Assembly: GCA_027031945.1 (NCBI GenBank)
Contig: JALVPE010000104.1
Location: 1 to 8,552 of the forward strand
Length of the DNA: 8,552 nt
Direction: 5' to 3'
From: Candidatus Moraniibacteriota bacterium
GTDB taxonomy: Bacteria; Patescibacteriota; Minisyncoccia; Moranbacterales; GCA-2747515
Positions 1-5,985 of the stretch are shown in pieces; the stretch's first letter is position 1, and each line of letters starts with the position of its first letter. The translations under genes and the position numbers were made by a program. Under the pieces are notes generated by a model. That model ran no database searches and was not told the DNA's origin. It saw only the letters and a program-made list of their open reading frames with translations.

Positions 1-15
1 GTGTAATATGTTTAT

Positions 16-84
16 GAGACATCTCTTTATATGTTAATTGATTACTTTGATTAAATCATTATACATTAAGAGGTGTCTTTTTGT
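16..84 (+). terminator. Terminator-like hairpin at the left edge
   Basis: A 12-base arm at 16-27 (GAGACATCTCTT) pairs with 68-79 (AAGAGGTGTCTT), including two G-U pairs. The enclosed AT-rich segment also pairs with itself (TGATT 39-43 with AATCA 54-58), giving one long imperfect hairpin followed by CTTTTTGTT. This fits a Rho-independent terminator for a gene lying left of the window. The outer loop is longer than usual, so an attenuator or a mobile palindromic repeat is also possible. Confidence 0.5.
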
Positions 85-152
85 TATTAGAAATTAAGAT
101 TGGGAGTAGAATGTAAGCTGTTGTAAAAGCAAGTCCAAGCTTTAAGTATGTA

Positions 153-1442
153 TTGCCTAATAACTATAGAGATGGCAAAAACCATGAATACAAGGTATAC
201 GCAATAAACGTACCAAAAGGACAAAACCCATTACTTACAGATGGACAATTTAATATGTCTATAGGTAATAATGGAGCAATGCCAACAACCAGGTTTTATA
301 GTAGCTCAAATAGAGCTCACTATTTCAATATAGACCCAGTGAGCCAATCATACGTGCCAAGGAACTATAACCATGTATGGAAAAACGAAGGATATTCTTT
401 CAATGCATTTCCAATACAAAAGCAAGGAACAATTCCTTTGTACACATGTTGGAGTACAGATGACAAAACTCATCATTATTTCACTTCTAAGGTATCAAAT
501 TCTTTTTTGCAGATGGTAACAAGTTGTAAAGAGAATGCAAATGGAGAATATCTGAGCATGCTTTTTTATGTATATAAAGAAGCTGGGGAAGATAGAATTC
601 CTGTGTATGAAATGAAAAAACACCAGGGAAATAATTATACCTTCATCCTTTCTAATGGTGAATTAGATGCATACAACTTACGAGATTATCATGGATTTAG
701 TTTCGTAACAGGCAGACCAATGTTTTGGGCGCCGAGTACGTTGGTTAGTAATGTAACCATTCCAACACCACGGCCAAGTTTTACCTTTTGGCCTCATAAC
801 GCTCAAGCACCTAAAACTGTGTGGTTTACAAATCACACGACATCTGCAACTAGTTGGTATTGGGATTTTGGAGATGGACATATTTCCAGAGATAAAAACC
901 CGCACCACTATTATGCTTCAGCAGGGAATTATACAGTTAAGCTAATTGCTGCAAATCAAACAAAAACAGCAACAACTAGCCAAACTGTAACTTTGAAGCA
1001 TTCTCCAATGGAGAGTTTAAGAAGTGTATATAGATTTTATTGTTATTCAATGAAATCACACTTCTTTACGATTTCAAGTGCAGAGAAATCAAACCTCTCA
1101 AGAAGTCGCAATTGGAAATATGAAGGAGTTGCCTTCAAAGCTCATTACAAATATGAGGTAGGCACAATTCCGATTTTTCGTTTTTATCATAAAAATAAAG
1201 GGCATTTCTATACTGCATCAGTAGCAGAAAGAAATGGACTATGGGGGAAAAGAGATTGGAAATATGAAGGAGTGTCTTTTTGGGCTTATTCTTGGAATTA
1301 TCCTGGTACAAGCGCTGTATACAGGCTATGGTCAAGCAAAAACCAATCCCATTTTTACACAAAAAGCTGGGCAGAGGTAGAAAGTGCAAAAAGAGGCGGA
1401 GGTAAATACAGATATGAAGGCATAGCCTTCTGGACATTTTAG
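153..1442 (+). CDS. PKD-domain protein with six DUF5648-like repeats, N-terminally truncated
   Basis: Probable cell-surface or secreted binding protein; no enzymatic motif is visible. Counting from the TTG at 153, three repeats of about 45 residues lie near 45-87, 92-140 and 148-187. A PKD domain follows at about 205-282, with its WYWDFGDG core at 236-243 and a HHYYASAGNYTVKL strand at 251-264. Three better-conserved DUF5648-like repeats lie at 291-330, 337-379 and 386-429, each with the pattern YRFY..K..HFYT.S..E...L....WKYEGVAF. Residues 4-28 (YRDGKNHEYKVYAINVPKG.NPLL) look like the last strands of an Ig-like or lectin-like domain whose beginning is absent. The frame is open only from 117, after a TAA at 114-116, and has no ATG, signal peptide or clear ribosome site there. 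The gene is probably a 5'-deleted remnant, or starts at TTG 153 as a shortened protein. A strong terminator follows its TAG. Domain calls are by eye. Confidence 0.75.
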   Translation: MPNNYRDGKNHEYKVYAINVPKGQNPLLTDGQFNMSIGNNGAMPTTRFYSSSNRAHYFNIDPVSQSYVPRNYNHVWKNEGYSFNAFPIQKQGTIPLYTCWSTDDKTHHYFTSKVSNSFLQMVTSCKENANGEYLSMLFYVYKEAGEDRIPVYEMKKHQGNNYTFILSNGELDAYNLRDYHGFSFVTGRPMFWAPSTLVSNVTIPTPRPSFTFWPHNAQAPKTVWFTNHTTSATSWYWDFGDGHISRDKNPHHYYASAGNYTVKLIAANQTKTATTSQTVTLKHSPMESLRSVYRFYCYSMKSHFFTISSAEKSNLSRSRNWKYEGVAFKAHYKYEVGTIPIFRFYHKNKGHFYTASVAERNGLWGKRDWKYEGVSFWAYSWNYPGTSAVYRLWSSKNQSHFYTKSWAEVESAKRGGGKYRYEGIAFWTF

Positions 1443-1446
1443 GAAC

Positions 1447-1490
1447 AAAACCATTCAACTTCATGAGTTGGGTGGTTTTTATTTTTTGTT
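1447..1490 (+). terminator. Rho-independent terminator after the PKD/DUF5648 gene
   Basis: Arms AAAACCATTCAACT (1447-1460) and AGTTGGGTGGTTTT (1466-1479) form a 14-bp stem with two G-U pairs and a five-base loop (TCATG). The run TTTTTATTTTTTGTT follows directly. It begins five bases after the stop codon and abuts the promoter of the next gene. Confidence 0.88.
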
Positions 1491-1494
1491 ATTG

Positions 1495-1509
1495 TATAAT
1501 TAATATATG
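1495..1509 (+). promoter_or_regulatory. -10 box placing transcription start at the ATG (leaderless)
   Basis: A perfect TATAAT at 1495-1500 is followed by TAATAT and then ATG at 1507. A normal start site six to seven bases after the -10 box falls on the start codon, leaving no room for a ribosome-binding site. The -35 is weak: no good hexamer sits 17 bases upstream, and TTGGGT at 1468-1473 is 21 bases away inside the terminator stem. The spacing matches that of the promoter at 3199-3237. Confidence 0.6.
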
Positions 1510-2100
1510 AATGAGAAAATTATGGAATTTTCTATAAAACAAAAATCAAATATAAATTTGGATAGTACAGATAAAACTTGTTCTATGTTTTTTTCGTGGG
1601 ATGCTTTTTTTAATCATATTGTTTTTGTTGCATTATATCTACTTATTTTTCGATTATTTTATACATTTTTATTTGCTTTTATTTTCGCACAACAGTGGCA
1701 TGTGGAAAAAGTATGGGGATGGTTTCCGATAGTTGCGTTTAATTCTGATGCAGAAATGTTTACAAAGATGAACTCGTATGCAATTATTATGACAGGGGTG
1801 ACAGTCTTGTCGATGTTTATTTTTCAAGTATTTGCACATTATCAACCACAACGTATATACAAGATTTATGCTTGGTATATTGGAGTAATAATGTTACTTG
1901 TACAATATTTAATATTAATTATAATCAATTATAGGTTGAGATTTTCAATTGATACAAATTTGTGGATGCTTTTTGTAGGATTTATCATAATCGCAACAGT
2001 ATTATTATATGCTTGGTATAAATTTGTAAGACAATGGAAATTTGATAAATATATTAAAAAACAACAAAAATTAAAAAATAATAAAAAAAAGAATGCATAA
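1507..2100 (+). CDS. Four-helix membrane protein of unknown function
   Basis: I do not recognise the family. The 197-residue product has a polar N-terminus of about 32 residues and four hydrophobic segments at about 35-61, 90-110, 119-141 and 152-172. A strongly basic tail (about 174-197, mostly Lys, Asn and Gln) would favour a cytoplasmic C-terminus. Helices 1 and 2 are joined by an aromatic loop near 64-77 (WHVEKVWGWFP). There is no signal-peptide cleavage site and no catalytic motif. The ATG at 1507 is chosen because it sits directly after the -10 box; Met6 is the next alternative. The last eight bases overlap the aldolase start, so the two genes are very likely co-transcribed and translationally coupled. 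Any link between membrane protein and aldolase is inference from position only. Confidence 0.8.
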   Translation: MNEKIMEFSIKQKSNINLDSTDKTCSMFFSWDAFFNHIVFVALYLLIFRLFYTFLFAFIFAQQWHVEKVWGWFPIVAFNSDAEMFTKMNSYAIIMTGVTVLSMFIFQVFAHYQPQRIYKIYAWYIGVIMLLVQYLILIIINYRLRFSIDTNLWMLFVGFIIIATVLLYAWYKFVRQWKFDKYIKKQQKLKNNKKKNA

Positions 2101-2962
2101 TTTACATGAATATTTAGAGGAAGCAAAAAAAGATAAAATTGCAATTGGTCATTTTAATATTTCCAATTTAGAAGCGTTGTGGGCGATATTTGAGGCTGCA
2201 AGAGACTTAAAGCAGCCTGTTATTATAGGTGTATCGGAGGGTGAGCGTAACTTTGTAGGCGTTAGGCAGGTAGCTTCACTTGTGCAGAGTATTCGAAATG
2301 AATTTGATTATCCAATTTTTATGAATGCTGATCATACTCATGACGTTGAGGGTGTGATAAAGTGTATTAATGCAGGCTATGATAGTGTGATGATAGATGG
2401 TTCAAAATTGGAGTTTGATGCAAATGTCAAAATTACAAAAGAATGTGTTGAATATGCAGAAAGAGTTGCACAAGAGGAGGATAGGACTGTATTAGTTGAA
2501 GCAGAACTGGGTTATATTGGCTCATCTAGCGCAATCCTTGATGAAGTACCGGATGGTGCGGGAGATGATAAGACAACTCCGGAAATAGCGCAGAAATTTG
2601 TAGAAGAAACAGGTATAGATATATTTGCACCGTCTGTTGGAAATATTCATGGTGTGGTAAAAAGCGGAAACCCACATATCGATGCAAAATTAGTTGAAGA
2701 TATTGCTAATGCGGTTGACTGTTATTTGGTTTTGCATGGTGGAAGTGGTATAACTGATGAGGATTTGCGTGCCGGTATTGAGGCAGGTATAAATATTGTA
2801 CATGTAAACACAGAAATCCGTAAAGCATTTCGTGATGGTCTAGAGGAGTCACTTGCAAAAAACGATTCAGTTGCTCCATATAAATATATGGATTTACCAA
2901 GGCAAAAAGTTTATGACGTGGTATATAATAAAATAAAATTATTTGCTAATTTAGATAAATAA
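2093..2962 (+). CDS. fba: Class II fructose/tagatose-bisphosphate aldolase
   Basis: Zinc-dependent ketose-bisphosphate aldolase, a cytoplasmic TIM-barrel enzyme that reversibly cleaves fructose-1,6-bisphosphate to dihydroxyacetone phosphate and glyceraldehyde-3-phosphate in glycolysis and gluconeogenesis. The 289-residue length fits the family. Visible motifs are NADHTHD at 78-84 (catalytic Asp80, zinc ligand His81), VEAELGYIG at 135-143, SVGNIHG at 181-187 (zinc His186), LHGGSG at 214-219 (zinc His215) and the phosphate/substrate strand VNTEIR at 238-243. All expected metal and catalytic residues are present, so the enzyme should be active. Fructose versus tagatose specificity cannot be fixed from sequence alone. 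The ATG at 2093 overlaps the end of the upstream membrane-protein gene (ATGCATAA); there is only an A-rich stretch and no clear Shine-Dalgarno, which suggests translation by coupling. No separate promoter is seen. Confidence 0.93.
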   Translation: MHNLHEYLEEAKKDKIAIGHFNISNLEALWAIFEAARDLKQPVIIGVSEGERNFVGVRQVASLVQSIRNEFDYPIFMNADHTHDVEGVIKCINAGYDSVMIDGSKLEFDANVKITKECVEYAERVAQEEDRTVLVEAELGYIGSSSAILDEVPDGAGDDKTTPEIAQKFVEETGIDIFAPSVGNIHGVVKSGNPHIDAKLVEDIANAVDCYLVLHGGSGITDEDLRAGIEAGINIVHVNTEIRKAFRDGLEESLAKNDSVAPYKYMDLPRQKVYDVVYNKIKLFANLDK

Positions 2963-2984
2963 AGAGAGGAATTAATCCTTCAAA

Positions 2985-3057
2985 AATTGTTATTTCCGCG
3001 GAGCCTGCCTGTCCGGTAGGCAGGGCGGGAATCTTCAAGCAAATACAATAAACAATT
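2985..3057. repeat. Large imperfect stem-loop with CCTGCCT/AGGCAGG core (dispersed-repeat type)
   Basis: The outer arms AATTGTTATT (2985-2994) and AATAAACAATT (3047-3057) are inverted, with one extra base. Inside, TTCCGC (2994-2999) faces GCGGGAA (3025-3031), and CCTGCCT (3004-3010) pairs with AGGCAGG (3018-3024) around GTCCGGT. The core is far more GC-rich than its surroundings. The core type is known as a many-copy intergenic repeat in Patescibacteria; that it is repeated in this genome is inference. It lies just after the aldolase gene and may also help end its transcript. Confidence 0.6.
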
Positions 3058-3059
3058 CG

Positions 3060-3099
3060 TGTAATGACAGAAAGATACCTGCCTTTGCAGGTATGACAA
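3060..3099. repeat. Short palindromic repeat, ATACCTGC/GCAGGTAT hairpin
   Basis: ATACCTGC (3075-3082) and GCAGGTAT (3087-3094) form a perfect 8-bp stem with loop CTTT. It sits within TAATGACAGAAAGAT ... ATGACAAA. Hairpins of the form AGAT-CCTGC-CTT(T/C)-GCAGG-ATGACA are a common intergenic repeat type in several bacterial groups, including Patescibacteria. It follows the larger stem-loop by three bases, so the two may be parts of one composite element. Confidence 0.55.
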
Positions 3100-3151
3100 A
3101 CTAATTATGATGTTACATTACTGTAAGTGTCTGTTTTTACTATATAAATAC

Positions 3152-3168
3152 TAAGCATTAAATGCTTA
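3152..3168. repeat. Near-perfect 17-bp palindrome upstream of a promoter
   Basis: TAAGCATT (3152-3159) and AATGCTTA (3161-3168) are perfect inverted arms around a single A. It lies about 30 bases upstream of the -35 box of the redox gene, where an activator or repressor site could be. Function is inference; AT-rich palindromes of this size can arise by chance. Confidence 0.3.
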
Positions 3169-3198
3169 CATACCACATTTATTATAGAGTCAAGTAAG

Positions 3199-3237
3199 TT
3201 GTCAAATTTACACTAATTGTTTATAATTAATCATATG
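3199..3237 (+). promoter_or_regulatory. Sigma70-type promoter, leaderless, for the redox gene
   Basis: TTGTCA (-35, 3199-3204), a 17-base spacer and a perfect TATAAT (-10, 3222-3227) are followed by TAATCAT and ATG at 3235. The predicted start of transcription falls at about 3233-3235, on or next to the start codon. This makes the mRNA leaderless and argues against the in-frame TTG at 3217, which lies upstream of the -10 box. Confidence 0.75.
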
Positions 3238-4464
3238 ATAAAAAAAATAATTGCAGGAATATTTATTTTTATGACAGTATTTAGTAATACTGGTTTTTTT
3301 GTATATGCACAAGAAGAGAACAAGACTGAAATAATTGTATTTGTGAGAGAAGGATGTGGAAATTGTCACAAGGAAATACAATTTTTAGAAAGTGATTCAA
3401 AAATAAAAGATAATTTTAATGTGCGGTTTTTAGATATTAGTGACGTAAAAAATAAGAAAGATTGGGAAGTAGTAACCAAAAAATATAATTTATCAAAAGT
3501 TACACCAATAACACTTGTGGGGGGAGAAGTATTGGTAGGATTTAATGACAAAATTACGGGACAGAAGATATTTGAGTACATAGGGAATGATGATGAGTAT
3601 ACACTTGATTATTATATGACAGAAAACGCAAATGCACATAATGATAATTTAGACTATTCTTGCAGTGTAGAAAGTGCATCTACTTGTTCAATAGATAAAA
3701 GCACACAAGAATCTATAATGACACTTCCTTTTTTTGGGGAAATAAATATAAAGGAAACGTCACTTTTAGCAATGTCATCAATACTTGGATTTATTGATGG
3801 ATTTAATCCGTGTGCTATGTGGGTACTTTTGACATTTTTGATAATACTTTCTCAAATTGGAGATAAAAAGAAGATGATTTATTTAGTGGGTCTATTTATT
3901 TTTGCAGAAGCTGTAATGTACTTTTTTATACTTAATGTTTGGTATCAAACCTGGGATTTTATAGCATTGGATCAATGGGTTACACCGGCTGTAGGAATGT
4001 TGGCGATTGGTTCTGGTGTTTATTTTCTTTACAAATGGTACAAGAGCAAAGGAGAACTCACATGCGAAGTAACTAGTCTTGAACATCAACAAAAGACAAC
4101 AAAGAAAATTCAGGACGTTGTGTCAAAACCAATTACTATTATTACAACACTAGCTGTGTTAGCTATTGCATTTTCTGTAAATATTATAGAGTTTGCATGT
4201 AGTGTGGGTATAGCTCAATCATTTACAAAAATATTAGAAATAAATAATTTATCATTTATTGGACGACAGTTTTATATTTTTGTTTATACATTATTTTATA
4301 TGGCAGATGATTTTTTAATTTTTGCACTTGCAATTTTTGGTTTTGCAAAATTTCACACAGTAGGACAAAAATACTCGCACTTATCGATGTTATTAGGTGG
4401 CGTACTTATGTTAATACTTGGAATATTATTAGTATTCAAACCGGGAGTGTTAATGTTTGGGTAG
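3235..4464 (+). CDS. Exported thioredoxin-like domain fused to a CcdA/DsbD-like membrane domain
   Basis: Probable thiol-disulfide membrane protein that passes electrons from the cytoplasm to outside proteins. Numbering is from ATG 3235 (409 residues). A signal peptide or anchor occupies 1-25, with a likely cleavage after VYA. A thioredoxin/glutaredoxin-like domain follows to about 120, with the redox pair CGNC at 41-44 and a cis-proline loop VTPITL near 89-94. A polar linker to about 170 carries two more cysteines (143, 151). The rest has about six membrane helices of the CcdA/DsbD type; the signature GFIDGFNPCAMW holds Cys193 and IIEFACSVGIA holds Cys322, the expected pair of membrane cysteines. 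The fusion order (redox domain first, then membrane domain) differs from E. coli DsbD, where the periplasmic alpha and gamma domains flank the membrane part. The start is set by the promoter. It is monocistronic and ends at a shared terminator. Confidence 0.85.
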   Translation: MIKKIIAGIFIFMTVFSNTGFFVYAQEENKTEIIVFVREGCGNCHKEIQFLESDSKIKDNFNVRFLDISDVKNKKDWEVVTKKYNLSKVTPITLVGGEVLVGFNDKITGQKIFEYIGNDDEYTLDYYMTENANAHNDNLDYSCSVESASTCSIDKSTQESIMTLPFFGEINIKETSLLAMSSILGFIDGFNPCAMWVLLTFLIILSQIGDKKKMIYLVGLFIFAEAVMYFFILNVWYQTWDFIALDQWVTPAVGMLAIGSGVYFLYKWYKSKGELTCEVTSLEHQQKTTKKIQDVVSKPITIITTLAVLAIAFSVNIIEFACSVGIAQSFTKILEINNLSFIGRQFYIFVYTLFYMADDFLIFALAIFGFAKFHTVGQKYSHLSMLLGGVLMLILGILLVFKPGVLMFG

Positions 4465-4483
4465 TAATATATAAAATAATAAA

Positions 4484-4510
4484 GGAGAATGTGTATATAA
4501 CACATTCTCC
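4484..4510. terminator. Bidirectional terminator between convergent genes
   Basis: GGAGAATGTGT (4484-4494) and ACACATTCTCC (4500-4510) make a perfect 11-bp stem with loop ATATA. Read on the minus strand it is followed by TTTATTATTTTATAT, a good terminator tract for the AAA+ regulator gene. On the plus strand the following tract (GTATTTGTGT) is weaker but may still serve the redox gene, which stops 20 bases before the stem. Confidence 0.82.
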
Positions 4511-4528
4511 GTATTTGTGTAAATTCGA

Positions 4529-5809
4529 TTAAACTTCCTTTAGTCTCGCATTTAAAGTACTTATACTTATTGCCATGATTGTGGCAATAATTTTTTGTGT
4601 AACATTTTTACTTGCGAGATATGATATACAACGTTTTTGCTCATCATTTTTGATTGTTGATAATTTCATTGGTGTAAAATTATCTAATGATGTTGCAGTG
4701 TCATTTTGTATACCGTATTTGGTAAGTAGTTCATTAAGCTTAATACGCGCAATACCAAGTGCTGTACTTGTGCGTCCTTTATTGCCATGATAAAAACAGA
4801 ATGTGTTTTTAATAAGATTCATTTCACGCTTTTGTATGGTTTCATGCAGTATGGACTGTATGCGCAATCCCTCAGTCGTCAATTCCATCTTTTCATTAAC
4901 CAGTGTTCCAACAAAAGAATATGTATTGGGCTCATCTTGGATGGATGTTGTCACATCAGTTTGGGGCGTAATATTTGGTGAGTTGCATGTAACAGATTGT
5001 ATTTCAGTTGCAGCAGGTAGTAATGAATGTTGATTTCCCTCCAATGCTTTGTCCAGTAGCCATTGTCTGACCATGTTTTCCAATTCTCTTGCATTTCCTG
5101 CAAGAAATTTTGGATTTTTTGTACAGCTAATACACAATGAATTAAATAACTTATTAAATTCACTGCCGCTAATATTGATTGGATTGCCATAAACGTCAGT
5201 GAATAAATGTGCATTTTTTTGCACAAAATATTGTGTCAGATCAAGAATTTCCTCCTTGTCTTCTCTTAATGGTTGAAGATGAATCGTTAATCCAGTGAGT
5301 CGATTATATAAATCTAATCGAAATTTTTTTTCTGCAATAAGAACATCTAAATTTTGATTAGTTGATGCAATAATTCTTACATCAACTATTTCAGATGTAT
5401 CTTCACCGACAGGTTTGATTTCGCCAGATTCGAGCCATCGTAGTAACTTTACTTGTGAATCAAGAGATAGGTTGCCGATTTCATCAAGAACAAGCGTTCC
5501 ATTTCTTGTTGTCTTGATTGCACCATCACGTCCATTTGATGCGTCAGTAAAAGCACCTTTTTTATGGCCAAATAATTCACTTTCAAACAATCCACTATTA
5601 ATAGATGGAATATTTACAAAAGTTAGCGGATACTTTTGACGCTTACTATAATGATGTATTAATTTTGCTGCCAATTCCTTACCTGTACCTGTTTCACCTG
5701 TAATAAGAACTGGTAAGTCAGTCAGGGCAATTACTTTTATTTTTGGAATTAATTCTTTGAAGTAATTACCAACAATATTAAAATCATGTAAAACCTGTGC
5801 GTCGTTCAT
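4529..5809 (-). CDS. AAA+ transcription regulator of the sigma54-activator (NtrC-like) type, no sensor domain
   Basis: Cytoplasmic ATPase regulator, 426 residues. The AAA+ domain spans about 10-250: Walker A GETGTGKE (38-45), a loop with GAFTDA (85-90) in place of GAFTGA, Walker B TLVLDE (105-110), sensor I ASTNQ (148-152), arginine-finger region FRLDLYNRL (163-171) and sensor II GNARELEN (238-245). There is no receiver, GAF or PAS domain ahead of it, so the ATPase may be controlled in trans or constitutively active. A low-complexity linker (about 255-310) leads to a Fis-like helix-turn-helix near 330-367 (TALGIARIKLNELL), then a second HTH-like segment at 390-426 ending ISTLNARLKEV. The ATG at 5809 is preceded by AAGGAG seven bases upstream. 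Normally such proteins open sigma54 promoters; the Asp at position 89 in the contact loop makes that less certain. Target genes are unknown. Confidence 0.88.
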   Translation of the reverse strand: MNDAQVLHDFNIVGNYFKELIPKIKVIALTDLPVLITGETGTGKELAAKLIHHYSKRQKYPLTFVNIPSINSGLFESELFGHKKGAFTDASNGRDGAIKTTRNGTLVLDEIGNLSLDSQVKLLRWLESGEIKPVGEDTSEIVDVRIIASTNQNLDVLIAEKKFRLDLYNRLTGLTIHLQPLREDKEEILDLTQYFVQKNAHLFTDVYGNPINISGSEFNKLFNSLCISCTKNPKFLAGNARELENMVRQWLLDKALEGNQHSLLPAATEIQSVTCNSPNITPQTDVTTSIQDEPNTYSFVGTLVNEKMELTTEGLRIQSILHETIQKREMNLIKNTFCFYHGNKGRTSTALGIARIKLNELLTKYGIQNDTATSLDNFTPMKLSTIKNDEQKRCISYLASKNVTQKIIATIMAISISTLNARLKEV

Positions 5810-5867
5810 GTATAATCTCCTTGAGTGTAGGTAGATAAATTGTGAAAGGACATGTAAAATTATTCGT

Positions 5868-5896
5868 AGTATAGTATAGAAAGTATATCAAAGCAA
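5868..5896 (-). promoter_or_regulatory. Candidate promoter for the AAA+ regulator
   Basis: On the minus strand TTGCTT (plus 5891-5896), a 17-base spacer and TATACT (plus 5868-5873) resemble a sigma70 promoter. The predicted start leaves a leader of about 50 bases containing the AAGGAG ribosome site. It ends only eight bases from the left end of the IS element, so the insertion may have changed its upstream control. Confidence 0.45.
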
Positions 5897-5937
5897 ATAA
5901 AAAAGGCTCTATAATAATAAGTGTGGTGTATAACTAA

Positions 5938-5985
5938 AGAAGTGGTAGGATTTAATTAACTTAACCATTAAACCACACCACTTCT
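5938..5985 (+). promoter_or_regulatory. Inverted repeat ending at the transposase start codon
   Basis: AGAAGTGGT (5938-5946) and ACCACTTCT (5977-5985) are perfect inverted arms of nine bases; the second ends one base before the ATG. A transcript begun near the IS end would fold here and hide the start region, a known way for IS elements to dampen transposase made from outside transcription. A TATAAT at 5910-5915 inside the left end could start such a transcript, though no good -35 is visible. No Shine-Dalgarno is seen. Confidence 0.4.

Noticed and set aside
1135..1464. Minus-strand open frame of 109 codons opposite the DUF5648 repeats and terminator
   Set aside because: It is antisense to a clear repeat protein, runs through the terminator hairpin and shows no domain or ribosome site.
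3217..3234. TTG start at 3217 for the redox gene
   Set aside because: It lies upstream of the TATAAT box, so it would not be on the transcript; ATG 3235 follows directly and begins a normal signal peptide.
4951..5226. Minus-strand open frame of 91 codons inside the AAA+ regulator gene
   Set aside because: It overlaps a well-supported gene in another frame on the same strand; its product has no recognisable pattern.
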